From JAAUTT01 sp038213375 (GTDB lineage Bacteria > Bacteroidota > Bacteroidia > Bacteroidales > JAAUTT01), in assembly GCA_038213375.1 (NCBI GenBank), contig JBBQTB010000007.1, positions 62,001-126,000 on the forward strand: a stretch of 64,000 nucleotides of DNA, in the 5' to 3' direction. The position numbers were made by a program, and so were the translations under genes. Under the pieces are notes generated by a model. The model was not told the DNA's origin, searched no databases, and saw only the letters and a list, made by a program, of their open reading frames with translations. This document shows, in pieces, positions 9,015-18,372 of this stretch (positions are counted from its first letter, which is position 1; every line of letters starts with the position of its first letter).

Positions 9015-10346
9015 TTATTCTGGTTTATATACTTTGCGGCCAATACTGTAATATGTAAAACCCAATTCTTTCATCTCGTTAGGCTCATAAATATTACGGC
9101 CATCAAAAATAAGTTTATTTTTCAATAGCCTTTCCATAATTTTATAGTTTGGAATTCTGAATTCGGGCCACTCTGTAATTAAAACTAATGCATCAGCATC
9201 CAAAAGTGCATCATATTCATTGGTTGCATAATAAATTGAATCCCCCAAAATCTTTTTTGATTCGGGCATTGCAACGGGATCATAGGCTCTAACTTGCGCA
9301 TTTGCTTTTAAAAGCTTATCGATAAGCACAAGCGACGGAGCTTCACGCATGTCATCAGTTTGCGGTTTGAATGAAAGTCCCCATACTGCAAAAACCTTTC
9401 CACTTAATTGGTCACCAAAATGCTTCTGTATCTTATTAAACAATACGTTTTTCTGGTTATAGTTTACCTCTTCTACCGCTTTAAGAATATTCAAGGAGTA
9501 TTTATGGTCGTTTCCGGTTTTGATTAATGCCTGAACATCTTTAGGAAAGCAGGATCCTCCATAACCCACTCCGGGGTAAATAAACTTTGTACCAATGCGT
9601 GCATCACTGCCAATCCCTTTTCTTACAAAGTTTACATCGGCTCCAACAATCTCGCACAAATTAGCAATATCATTCATAAAGCTAATCTTGGTAGCCAGCA
9701 TGGCATTGGCCGCGTATTTAGTCATCTCAGCCGATGGAATGTCCATAAATAATAAGGGATGTCCGTTTAACAAAAAGGCTTTGTATAAACGATTCATAAT
9801 TTTCTGTGCACTTTCCGAATCAACCCCAACAACGATTCTGTCGGGTTTAAGAAAATCATCAATGGCATTGCCTTCTTTCAAAAACTCTGGATTAGAGGCA
9901 ACATCAAAATCAACTTTTATACCACGTTTATCAATTTCATCCTGTATCACTTTTTTTACTTTTTGCGCTGTCCCTACCGGTACTGTACTTTTATTTACAA
10001 TTACCATGTAGTGATCAATACATTGACCAATTTCACGAGCAACTCCAAAAACGTATTTTAAATCGGCTCTGCCGTCTTCATCCGAAGGAGTTCCAACTGC
10101 TATAAATACAGTCTCAGCATCTGTTAAACTATCTTTCAAACTTGATGTGAAAAATAACCGTCCTTTATCTTTATTCCTCATTATTAATTGCTCCAGGCCA
10201 GGTTCATAAATTGGAACTATCCCGTTATTCAACTTAGTAATTTTATCCTGATCAGTATCTACACACGTTACCGTAATGCCAGTTTCGGCAAAACAAGTAC
10301 CTGAAACTAAGCCAACATACCCTGTGCCAATGATGGAAATCTTCAT
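9015..10346 (-). CDS. ugd: UDP-glucose 6-dehydrogenase
   Basis: A 443-residue enzyme that oxidises UDP-glucose to UDP-glucuronate with two NAD. The NAD motif GTGYVG (7-12), NPEFLKEG, the Lys210/Asn214 region (EMTKYAANAM) and the catalytic Cys266 in GGSCFPKD are all present. Length is full. It is the first gene of a seven-gene minus-strand operon and feeds the UDP-xylose synthase next to it. UDP-glucuronate may also serve capsule or lipopolysaccharide synthesis. Confidence 0.95.
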   Translation of the reverse strand: MKISIIGTGYVGLVSGTCFAETGITVTCVDTDQDKITKLNNGIVPIYEPGLEQLIMRNKDKGRLFFTSSLKDSLTDAETVFIAVGTPSDEDGRADLKYVFGVAREIGQCIDHYMVIVNKSTVPVGTAQKVKKVIQDEIDKRGIKVDFDVASNPEFLKEGNAIDDFLKPDRIVVGVDSESAQKIMNRLYKAFLLNGHPLLFMDIPSAEMTKYAANAMLATKISFMNDIANLCEIVGADVNFVRKGIGSDARIGTKFIYPGVGYGGSCFPKDVQALIKTGNDHKYSLNILKAVEEVNYNQKNVLFNKIQKHFGDQLSGKVFAVWGLSFKPQTDDMREAPSLVLIDKLLKANAQVRAYDPVAMPESKKILGDSIYYATNEYDALLDADALVLITEWPEFRIPNYKIMERLLKNKLIFDGRNIYEPNEMKELGFTYYSIGRKVYKPE

Positions 10347-10783
10347 GTAATTTTAATTATATTTAGAAGCGTGAAATTAAAACATTTTATTGAGGCTTAA
10401 AAACACAAATTTTATCAAAAAATATCCAACCTATTAAAAATTATTTTAAAAGTATTTTTTTGTGGAGATTTTTAAGTAAATTAGCTAGTTGATAAATTAA
10501 TTTTCAGGCTTTAGTTTATTTCCTAAAGAAAAAAATAAATGTTGATGACGACTCAGTTTGGCTTTATTGTGTGTAAGTTTTGCGAATCAAACAAATATAG
10601 TACACTAATAATATGCAGCTTACATTCATATTAATAAATGCAAACCGGCGAAAACATAATTTCCGGAGTACACTCAAAATTAGATTTTTAGATTTTATAA
10701 CCTGAAAAATTAAAAAAATTAATACTTTTGCACCTTGATTTAATTATAATGTCTAACTTATTAATTATTAATTAATTTTCTAA
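10347..10783. other. Divergent intergenic region between ugd and rpsA
   Basis: 437 bases of AT-rich DNA with no credible ORF. It should hold the promoter for the sugar-nucleotide operon (leftward) and that for rpsA (rightward). Leftward, a TATATTTG box on the minus strand at 10592-10599 is the best match but would give a long leader of about 240 bases. No RNA gene or repeat is evident. Confidence 0.6.
10723..10730 (+). promoter_or_regulatory. Candidate -7 box for rpsA
   Basis: TACTTTTG matches TAnnTTTG exactly and lies 54 bases before the rpsA start. The upstream box is not clear. Ribosomal protein genes in this phylum commonly use this promoter class. Confidence 0.6.
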
Positions 10784-12772
10784 ATGATTGACGAAAAAGA
10801 AGAATTGGAAAACGAGCTGATTGACAAAAATGAATCAGCTGAAAACGAAGCGGGCATCGATGAAGTTGAAGTAGAAGTAGAAGAACCGATCGATGTTTTT
10901 GAAGAAGAAACTGAAGAAGAAGAAGTGGTTGAAGAGGATGCTGATGAAGTGGCTGCTAATCTTTTGAAACTTAAAAGCGAAAAAATTTCCCTGGAAAATT
11001 TCGATTGGGCCAAATACAATAACAAATGGGATATTTATTCAGATGACGAACGTTCATCGCTTGCTGCAATGTATGATAAAACTTTATCTACCATAGCTGA
11101 AAATGAATGTATTGACGGTACCGTTATTGCAATGAACAAACGTGAAGTAGTTATTAATATAGGCTACAAATCAGAAGGTGTTGTTAGTTTAAATGAATTT
11201 CGTTACAATGTAAATCTTGCCGTTGGCGACAAAGTAGAGGTTTATGTTGAAAGTCAGGAAGACAAAAAGGGTCAGTTAATACTTTCTCATAAGAAGGCTC
11301 GTGCTATGCGTTCGTGGGATCGTGTTAATGTATCTCTCGAAAACGACGAAATTATTCAAGGATACATCAAATGCCGTACTAAGGGTGGTATGATTGTAGA
11401 TGTATTTGGTATTGAGGCATTTTTACCAGGTTCTCAGATTGATGTTAAGCCAATTCGTGATTACGATGTATTTGTTGGTAAAACAATGGAATTCAAAGTT
11501 GTTAAAATCAATCACGAATTTAAAAATGTTGTTGTTTCGCACAAAGCTCTTATCGAAGCAGAACTTGAACAACAAAAGAAAGATATTATTGCCAAACTTG
11601 AAAAAGGTCAGGTTCTCGAAGGAACTGTCAAAAATATCACCTCATATGGTGTGTTCATAGACCTTGGAGGAGTTGATGGTCTTATTCACATCACCGATCT
11701 TTCATGGGGTCGCGTAAATCATCCTGAAGAAATCGTACAGCTTGATCAGAAACTGAATGTTGTTATTCTTGATTTTGATGACGCTAAAAAACGTATTGCT
11801 CTTGGTTTAAAACAACTTACACCTCATCCTTGGGATGCCCTTAGCGCTGAAATGAAAGTTGGCGATAAAGTAAAAGGTAAAGTTGTAGTTATTGCCGATT
11901 ATGGTGCATTTGTTGAGATTGCCACTGGTGTTGAAGGTCTTATTCACGTGTCCGAAATGTCATGGTCACAACACTTGCGCAGCGCTCAGGAATTCCTGAA
12001 AGTAAGTGACGAAGTTGAAGCTGTTATTCTTACCCTTGATCGCGACGAACGCAAAATGTCATTGGGTATCAAACAACTTAAGACTGATCCTTGGGATAGC
12101 ATCGAATCAAAATATATTATTGGTTCAAAACACAAAGCAAAAGTTCGCAATTTTACCAATTTTGGTGTATTTGTAGAAATTGAAGAAGGAGTTGACGGCT
12201 TAATCCATATTTCGGATCTGTCATGGACCAAGAAAATTAAACATCCATCGGAATTCACACAAGTTGGTGAAGAAATTGATGTTGTTGTTCTTGAAATTGA
12301 TAAAGACAACCGCCGTTTAAGCCTGGGTCACAAGCAGCTTGAAGAAAATCCATGGGATGTATTCGAATCCATCTTTACTGTTGATTCAATTCACGAAGGT
12401 ACAATTGTTGAAATTTTCGACAAAGGCGCTTTGGTAGCATTACCTTATGGTGTTGAAGGCTTTGTAACTCCTAAACATTTGGTAAAGGAAGACGGATCAC
12501 CTTCTAAGGTTGATGATAAACTTGAATTCAAAGTAATCGAATTCAACAAGTCTGCCAAACGTATTATTTTGTCTCACAGCAGAGTTTTCGAAGATGTGAA
12601 AAAATCTGAAGAAAACGCAGCCAGAAGAGCTGTTTCGGATGATACTAAGAAAGCCACAAAAAAACTGAAGAACACCATGGAAAAAACAACCCTTGGTGAT
12701 ATAACTGAGTTAGCTGCTTTGAAAGAAGAAATGGAAGAACAACAAAAAAAGGCACAACAAAACGACAAATAA
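10784..12772 (+). CDS. rpsA: 30S ribosomal protein S1
   Basis: A 662-residue protein with six S1 RNA-binding repeats starting near residues 105, 190, 275, 360, 445 and 530; typical strings are GVFIDLGGVDGLIHITDLSW and GAFVEIATGVEGLIHVSEMSW. S1 binds mRNA on the small ribosomal subunit, which matters in a phylum with weak Shine-Dalgarno signals. The first 65 residues are extremely acidic (runs of Glu and Asp), and the last 60 are Lys and Glu rich. The acidic leader is longer than in enterobacterial S1; such leaders occur in Bacteroidota. A STAS gene follows 15 bases later. Confidence 0.95.
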   Translation: MIDEKEELENELIDKNESAENEAGIDEVEVEVEEPIDVFEEETEEEEVVEEDADEVAANLLKLKSEKISLENFDWAKYNNKWDIYSDDERSSLAAMYDKTLSTIAENECIDGTVIAMNKREVVINIGYKSEGVVSLNEFRYNVNLAVGDKVEVYVESQEDKKGQLILSHKKARAMRSWDRVNVSLENDEIIQGYIKCRTKGGMIVDVFGIEAFLPGSQIDVKPIRDYDVFVGKTMEFKVVKINHEFKNVVVSHKALIEAELEQQKKDIIAKLEKGQVLEGTVKNITSYGVFIDLGGVDGLIHITDLSWGRVNHPEEIVQLDQKLNVVILDFDDAKKRIALGLKQLTPHPWDALSAEMKVGDKVKGKVVVIADYGAFVEIATGVEGLIHVSEMSWSQHLRSAQEFLKVSDEVEAVILTLDRDERKMSLGIKQLKTDPWDSIESKYIIGSKHKAKVRNFTNFGVFVEIEEGVDGLIHISDLSWTKKIKHPSEFTQVGEEIDVVVLEIDKDNRRLSLGHKQLEENPWDVFESIFTVDSIHEGTIVEIFDKGALVALPYGVEGFVTPKHLVKEDGSPSKVDDKLEFKVIEFNKSAKRIILSHSRVFEDVKKSEENAARRAVSDDTKKATKKLKNTMEKTTLGDITELAALKEEMEEQQKKAQQNDK

Positions 12773-12787
12773 TTAAATTACATACCA

Positions 12788-13135
12788 ATGGAATTTAAGA
12801 TCGAAAAACTGGAAAATTATGCCTTGATTCAGGTGCTTGAAGAAAAACTGGATACGCATATTGCGCCTACGTTAAAATCTGAATTGGTATTAATTTCGGG
12901 GAATGGTGAAAAGAATATTGTTTTAGATCTCAGTAAATGTCGTTATTGCGATTCATCTGGTTTAAGTGCTATTCTTGTGGCAAATCGTTTGTGTAAAAAT
13001 GCCAATGGCACATTTGTACTTACAGGTTTGAATGATGCAGTTGAACGTCTGATTACTATTTCTCAATTAGATACAGTTCTAAACATCACAACTTCCATTG
13101 AAGAAGCAATTGCTTTGATTCACCGGAACAATTAA
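12788..13135 (+). CDS. STAS-domain protein (anti-sigma factor antagonist type)
   Basis: A single STAS domain of 115 residues. The motif CDSSGLSAIL at residues 54-63 contains the Ser (Ser57) that a switch kinase phosphorylates in SpoIIAA-type antagonists. Such proteins act in partner-switching: when unphosphorylated they bind a kinase or anti-sigma protein. No matching RsbW-like kinase is adjacent. It sits 15 bases after rpsA and 25 before rnz, so it is probably co-transcribed with both. A SiaB/SiaC pair 7 kb away is another partner-switch module in the window. Confidence 0.85.
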   Translation: MEFKIEKLENYALIQVLEEKLDTHIAPTLKSELVLISGNGEKNIVLDLSKCRYCDSSGLSAILVANRLCKNANGTFVLTGLNDAVERLITISQLDTVLNITTSIEEAIALIHRNN

Positions 13136-13160
13136 TGTCTGGAAAAACACTTGTAAAAGC

Positions 13161-14072
13161 ATGGTCTTTTCTGTTACCGTATTAGGCAGCAGTTCTGCTT
13201 TGCCCACTTCCAACAGATATTTAACCGCTCATGTACTTAATGTAGATGAGCGGTTTTTTCTCATTGACTGCGGTGAAGGAACTCAATTTCAACTTCGAAA
13301 ATACAAAGCTAAATTTAGTCGTCTAAACCATATTTTTATAACACATCTACATGGCGATCACATGTTTGGTCTGCCAGGTTTGATTTCAACGTTTAACTTA
13401 CTCGGGCGAAAACAGGATTTGCATATTTATGCTCATACCAACCTTGAAAAGATTCTAAAGCAATTTCTTGCCCATTTTTTTACACATCTTGACTTTCAGA
13501 TTATCTTTCATGCATTAAATCACGATTCTAAGGAATTAATCTATGAAGATTCAAAAATTAGTGTGGAAAGCTTTCCGCTAAAGCACCGGATACCAACGTG
13601 TGGTTTTATTTTCCGTGAGAAACCCCGGATGAAGAACATTCGCAAGGAAATGATTGAATACCACAAAATTCCGGTACGCGAAATTGTTAATATTAAAAGA
13701 GGTGATGATTTTGTTACAGATGAGGGAATTGTTATTCCTAATTCAAATCTCACATATGATCAGGAATCAACCAGATCATATGCATTTTGCTCTGACACAG
13801 CATATCTTGAAAATATATTACCAATTATACAGAACGTTGATTTATTATACCATGAAGCAACATTTGCTGATGAAGATACCGAAAGAGCTTTGGAAACACT
13901 TCATTCGACAGCTTCTCAGGCCGCCACCATTGCCAAACTTTCAAATGTCAAAAAACTACTCATTGGTCACTTTTCAGCACGATACAAGGATATTAAGCCT
14001 CTAGTTATTCAAGCTCAGAAGATTTTCCCAAATACACTCGCCGCAGAAGAAGGACTTGAAATAAACCTATAA
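13161..14072 (+). CDS. rnz: Ribonuclease Z
   Basis: A 303-residue metallo-beta-lactamase-fold nuclease that trims the 3' end of tRNA precursors. The zinc motif HLHGDH (62-67) and the N-terminal VLGSSSALPT signature are characteristic; later metal ligands are in FCSDTAYLE, LLYHEATF and IGHFSARY. Length equals that of short-form RNase Z. It follows the STAS gene by 25 bases on the same strand. The start ATG gives the usual Bacteroidota N-terminus. Confidence 0.93.
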   Translation: MVFSVTVLGSSSALPTSNRYLTAHVLNVDERFFLIDCGEGTQFQLRKYKAKFSRLNHIFITHLHGDHMFGLPGLISTFNLLGRKQDLHIYAHTNLEKILKQFLAHFFTHLDFQIIFHALNHDSKELIYEDSKISVESFPLKHRIPTCGFIFREKPRMKNIRKEMIEYHKIPVREIVNIKRGDDFVTDEGIVIPNSNLTYDQESTRSYAFCSDTAYLENILPIIQNVDLLYHEATFADEDTERALETLHSTASQAATIAKLSNVKKLLIGHFSARYKDIKPLVIQAQKIFPNTLAAEEGLEINL

Positions 14073-14124
14073 ATAGCAATGGTGTTTTATTTCCACACCC
14101 TTAATTTTCAACATAAAATATCCT

Positions 14125-14132
14125 TATCTTTG
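14125..14132 (+). promoter_or_regulatory. Candidate -7 box for guaA
   Basis: TATCTTTG matches TAnnTTTG exactly, 23 bases before the guaA start codon. No clear TTG box lies upstream at the expected distance. Confidence 0.6.
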
Positions 14133-14155
14133 CACATTTTAAAGTAAAATTTACC

Positions 14156-15685
14156 ATGCAGGAGAAGCTTATTATCCTTGATTTCGGGTCGCAGTATACT
14201 CAACTCATAGCACGTCGGATAAGGGAACTGAATGTTTATTGCGAAATATTCCCTTTCCATAAGAAAATTGATATTGATGAATCAGTTAAAGGAGTAATTC
14301 TGTCAGGAAGTCCATTTTCTGTTAGAGACGCTAAAGCCCCCCTGCCCGATCTTTCAAATGTTAAAGGTAAAATACCCTTACTCGGAATTTGTTATGGCGC
14401 TCAATACCTTGCACATTATTTTGGTGGTGAAGTATTACCTTCCTCAACACGCGAATATGGTAGGGCAAACTTACAATTTATTAAACAAGGTGTAAATCTA
14501 TTAAAAGACATATCCAAAAATTCCCAAGTGTGGATGTCACATGGAGATACAATTGCAAGAATCCCTTCGAATTATGAAATCATTGCAAGTACCTCCGATG
14601 TAATGGTTGGTGCATATCACATTAAAGATGAAACTACTTTTGGGCTACAATTTCATCCTGAAGTTTTTCATACTACCGAGGGTTTAACAATTCTCAGAAA
14701 TTTTGTGGTTACCATATGCGGATGCCACCAGAATTGGACTCCTGACTCCTTTATTGAGTCAACCATATCGGGATTAAAGAACAAAATTGGCGATGATAAG
14801 GTGGTACTGGGTCTTTCAGGCGGAGTTGACTCATCTGTTGCTGCGGTTCTGCTGCATAAAGCCATAGGAAAAAATTTGACCTGTATATTTGTTGATAACG
14901 GTTTGCTCAGAAAAAACGAATTCAAGTCGGTTTTAGAATCATATAAATATTTGGGGTTAAATGTAATAGGTGTTGATGCCAGGCAAAAATTCATTTCAGA
15001 TTTGAAAGGTGTTTACGATCCTGAACAAAAACGTAAAATTATTGGACGCGGTTTTATTGAAATTTTCGATGAGGAAGCTCATAAAATACAGGATGTGAAA
15101 TGGTTGGGGCAAGGCACTATTTACCCCGATGTTATTGAATCTGTTTCAGTAAACGGGCCGTCGGCAACCATAAAATCTCATCACAACGTAGGCGGTTTGC
15201 CCGAAAAAATGAAGCTCAAAATTGTTGAGCCATTAAATTTATTATTTAAAGATGAAGTTCGCAGGGTTGGCAAAGCGCTGGAAATACCAACTAATATTCT
15301 TAATCGTCATCCCTTTCCGGGACCCGGTTTGGGCATTCGCATCATAGGCGATGTTACAGCAGATAAAGTTGCTGTTCTTCAGGAGGTAGATAATATTTTT
15401 ATTGAAGGGTTAAAAACACATGGTTTGTATGATCAGGTATGGCAGGCAGCAGCTATTTTATTGCCAATACAATCTGTTGGCGTAATGGGAGATGAACGGA
15501 CATACGAAAACGTTGTAGCCCTTCGGGCAGTAACTTCCACAGATGGTATGACGGCTGATTGGTGCCATCTTCCTTACGAATTTCTAGCAAGGATATCTAA
15601 CGACATAATTAACAAGGTAAAAGGCGTAAACAGAGTTGTTTATGATATTAGCTCAAAACCTCCTGCAACCATAGAATGGGAATAG
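14156..15685 (+). CDS. guaA: GMP synthase (glutamine-hydrolysing)
   Basis: A 509-residue two-domain enzyme that makes GMP from XMP, ATP and glutamine. The N-terminal amidotransferase domain has Cys79 in GICYGAQ and the His167/Glu169 pair in QFHPEV. The ATP-pyrophosphatase loop SGGVDS is at 221-226, and the C-terminal dimerisation and XMP-binding part contains HPFPGPGLGIR and the end KPPATIEWE. All parts are complete. It has its own promoter candidate and is followed 38 bases later by a protease gene. Confidence 0.97.
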   Translation: MQEKLIILDFGSQYTQLIARRIRELNVYCEIFPFHKKIDIDESVKGVILSGSPFSVRDAKAPLPDLSNVKGKIPLLGICYGAQYLAHYFGGEVLPSSTREYGRANLQFIKQGVNLLKDISKNSQVWMSHGDTIARIPSNYEIIASTSDVMVGAYHIKDETTFGLQFHPEVFHTTEGLTILRNFVVTICGCHQNWTPDSFIESTISGLKNKIGDDKVVLGLSGGVDSSVAAVLLHKAIGKNLTCIFVDNGLLRKNEFKSVLESYKYLGLNVIGVDARQKFISDLKGVYDPEQKRKIIGRGFIEIFDEEAHKIQDVKWLGQGTIYPDVIESVSVNGPSATIKSHHNVGGLPEKMKLKIVEPLNLLFKDEVRRVGKALEIPTNILNRHPFPGPGLGIRIIGDVTADKVAVLQEVDNIFIEGLKTHGLYDQVWQAAAILLPIQSVGVMGDERTYENVVALRAVTSTDGMTADWCHLPYEFLARISNDIINKVKGVNRVVYDISSKPPATIEWE

Positions 15686-15723
15686 ATATATTGTAGAACA
15701 CTTAAAATTCAAATCTTTGCAAA

Positions 15724-17316
15724 ATGAATTATAAATCACGTATACTTTTTATATCTTTTCTGTTATTATTAATCGGGTCAACTGCGGTTAAAGCCCAGTT
15801 ATTTAACGAACAAAGTTTAAAAATTTTTAAGCTTCTCAATTGGATTGATTCCTATTATGTAGACAGTGTTAATCTTGACAAAATAAGTGAAGAAGTTATG
15901 CGGAACATGCTTCAAAAAATGGATCCGCATTCAGCCTATATTAGCAAAGACGAAGTTGAAGAGATGAACGAACCCCTTCAGGGAAACTTTGAAGGTATCG
16001 GGGTCACTTTCAATATTTTAAATGATACAATTTTAATTGTATCCCCCATTGTCGGCGGTCCATCGGAAAAACTTGGAATAAGAGCCGGAGACAGAATTAT
16101 TTTTATTGACAATGTGAACGTAACGGGTAAAGATATATCAAATAAAAAAGTATTTAGCAAGCTTCGTGGCAAAAAAGGGACAATCGTGAAAGTTGATATT
16201 AAAAGACACGAAGTGAATCAGCTAATATCATTTTCCATCGTTAGGGATAAAATACCACTTCAAAGTGTGGATGCATCATACAAAATTAATTCGACAACAG
16301 GTTATATCAGGTTAAGTCGCTTTTCGTCCACCTCACTTACTGAAATCGATCGTATACTTACTAAATTTAAGAATGAAAATATTAAGAACGTCATTCTCGA
16401 TTTGTGCGGCAATGGTGGAGGATACCTCGATGTAGCTGTTGATCTGGCAGATGATTTTCTTGATGCCAATAAAATGATTGTTTATACAAAGGGTATTCAC
16501 TCTGAAAAAAAGGAATACATTTCTACATCCAAAGGGTTATTTGAGAAGGGTAAACTTGTATTAATGATTGATGAAGGTTCGGCTTCTGCCAGTGAGATTC
16601 TCGCCGGAGCTGTTCAGGATTGGGATAGGGGTATTATTGTAGGACGGCGTTCATTTGGCAAAGGATTGGTTCAACGACCATTCACCTTTCCCGATGGAGC
16701 TATGGTGCGATTAACAGTTGCCCGTTATTATACTCCATCTGGCAGATTAATACAAAAGCCTTATAGTGAAAGCTATGAATCTTATTCCGATGAATTATCC
16801 TCACGGTTTAGATCTGGAGAATTACTGGATAAAAAGAAAATAATTCATCCCGATTCAATAAAATACTTCACACTCATCAATAAAAGAGTCGTTTATGGAG
16901 GAGGAGGAATAACACCGGATGTTTTTGTCCCTTTGGACACTTCAGCATATTCAACCTATACCAGAAAACTCTTATCGGGAGCTGTCTTAAATAGCTTTAC
17001 ACTTGAATATACTGATAAGAGCAGAGAATTTCTACTCGGAAAATACGCTGATTTTACGATATTTAAATCCAGATATTTAACAGATGATAATTTAGTAAGT
17101 GAACTTATTAAATTCGCCGAAAAACAATCAATAACCTGTTCCGAAGCTGAACTTTCTCAATCCAAACCCCAAATAACACTGCTTTTAAAGGCATATATCG
17201 CCAGGGATTTATGGGGGTTGAGTGAATTCTTTGAAATCTATAACTTCTCAAATCCAGGTTACGTTAAAGCCATTGAAGTAATTAATAATTGGGAAAATTA
17301 TATCGAAAAGAAATGA
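15724..17316 (+). CDS. S41 family C-terminal processing peptidase
   Basis: A 530-residue exported serine protease of the CtpA/Prc type. A signal peptide covers residues 1-25 (ends AVKAQ). A PDZ domain follows at about 85-165 (EGIGVTFNI, GPSEKLGIRAGDRI), then the peptidase core with catalytic Ser288 in GSASASEIL and Lys313 in SFGKGLVQ, which are 25 residues apart as in the family. The protease acts in the periplasm on C-terminal tails of proteins. It lies 38 bases after guaA and 22 bases before pnuC on the same strand. Confidence 0.93.
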   Translation: MNYKSRILFISFLLLLIGSTAVKAQLFNEQSLKIFKLLNWIDSYYVDSVNLDKISEEVMRNMLQKMDPHSAYISKDEVEEMNEPLQGNFEGIGVTFNILNDTILIVSPIVGGPSEKLGIRAGDRIIFIDNVNVTGKDISNKKVFSKLRGKKGTIVKVDIKRHEVNQLISFSIVRDKIPLQSVDASYKINSTTGYIRLSRFSSTSLTEIDRILTKFKNENIKNVILDLCGNGGGYLDVAVDLADDFLDANKMIVYTKGIHSEKKEYISTSKGLFEKGKLVLMIDEGSASASEILAGAVQDWDRGIIVGRRSFGKGLVQRPFTFPDGAMVRLTVARYYTPSGRLIQKPYSESYESYSDELSSRFRSGELLDKKKIIHPDSIKYFTLINKRVVYGGGGITPDVFVPLDTSAYSTYTRKLLSGAVLNSFTLEYTDKSREFLLGKYADFTIFKSRYLTDDNLVSELIKFAEKQSITCSEAELSQSKPQITLLLKAYIARDLWGLSEFFEIYNFSNPGYVKAIEVINNWENYIEKK

Positions 17317-17338
17317 CAATTATCCAAAGCTTTTTATA

Positions 17339-17932
17339 GTGCTAGACTGGTTAATAAAGGATTATATCGAAATAATTGGCGCCTTTTTGGGACTCTTTTA
17401 TGTTGTGCTTTCTATTCGACAGAATATTTCGTTATGGTTGATTGGAATATTAACCTCTGCATTTTATATTATTGTTTTTTTTAATTCAAAACTATACGCA
17501 AACATGTCGTTACAATTTTATTATCTGTTAATGAGTATTTACGGATGGTATTTTTGGAAACATACACAGAATAATCCACAAATTCCCGGCGGTATTTTAC
17601 CTGTTCGCACAATATCCAATAAAATTATCATTTGGAGTATGCTTATTGGCTTAAGCTTATTGATTATATTATATGTGATTCTCAAACAATATACTGATTC
17701 GCCTTTTCCCGGATGGGATTCATTTACTACGATGTTAAGCATTATTGCCACCTGGATGTTAACACGTAAATATATAGAAAATTGGTTGTTATGGATAATA
17801 TCCGATACAGCCTCCGTGGGTTTGTATTTTTACATGAAATTATACCCAACCGCTATATTGTTTTTTATCTATACCATCATGGCTGTATTTGGATTTATTG
17901 AATGGAAAAAAACGATGCTGATAAAAAAATAA
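17339..17932 (+). CDS. pnuC: Nicotinamide riboside transporter PnuC
   Basis: A 197-residue inner-membrane protein with about seven hydrophobic helices. The family signature is visible in the Trp- and Tyr-rich segment YYLLMSIYGWYFW and in the EIIGAFLGLFYVVLSIRQN N-terminus; a late WLLWIISDTASVGLYFY segment is also typical. PnuC moves nicotinamide riboside for NAD synthesis, although some Bacteroidota relatives near thiamine genes move thiamine (PnuT). No TPP riboswitch is seen here. The start is a GTG 22 bases after the protease gene; no ATG fits. Confidence 0.88.
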   Translation: MLDWLIKDYIEIIGAFLGLFYVVLSIRQNISLWLIGILTSAFYIIVFFNSKLYANMSLQFYYLLMSIYGWYFWKHTQNNPQIPGGILPVRTISNKIIIWSMLIGLSLLIILYVILKQYTDSPFPGWDSFTTMLSIIATWMLTRKYIENWLLWIISDTASVGLYFYMKLYPTAILFFIYTIMAVFGFIEWKKTMLIKK

Positions 17933-18372
17933 AAGCAGCCTAAATTTCATTTTATAATGAAATTTATTCATAATGGCGGAAGCCAGTTTAGCTTTAAAAT
18001 CGAGTAATGCCATATCAATTAAATTGCTATTGGCAATCAAGTTAATGATTTGAAATTTATTAGGCGTGGTTACAACAAACAATAAGTTAAACTAGATATT
18101 CAATCGTTTTTTATTTTTCAACGATCCAATGTCATTTTCTTCACCTGATAAGTTCATTTGAAGAAAAAAGTAACTATTTTTGAAAACCTTAGAAATTTCT
18201 TGGATACCTTTAAAAATAGGTTTTACATACTAATTTTATCCTTATTCACGCTGCAGGTAACAATTCCTCAGGTAAGGCATTGTCCAATATGGAGGGTGAA
18301 ATATTTCGCTCAGGCGCGGAAGGAGAAATAAGATTTGATTTCGTAATTTAATAAAAAACAAAAAACAGAACA
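17933..18372. other. Intergenic region with a weak hairpin and a possible gene remnant
   Basis: 440 bases without an intact gene. An AT-only hairpin with arms AAATTTCAT/ATGAAATTT (17942-17965) follows pnuC and could be a weak terminator. From about 18218 to 18352 one frame is open and ends with codons reading GEIFRSGAEGEIRFDF then a stop; the composition looks protein-like, but no start exists, so it may be the tail of a lost gene. Confidence 0.4.

Noticed and set aside
10780..11025. Ser-rich minus-strand ORF opposite rpsA
   Set aside because: It is the mirror of the acidic Glu/Asp codons of S1 and has no independent support.
15712..15719. AATCTTTG with an upstream TTG looks like a promoter for the S41 protease gene
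   Set aside because: Transcription would start about at the ATG, leaving no leader, and the first box base is A not T. The gene is more likely read with guaA.
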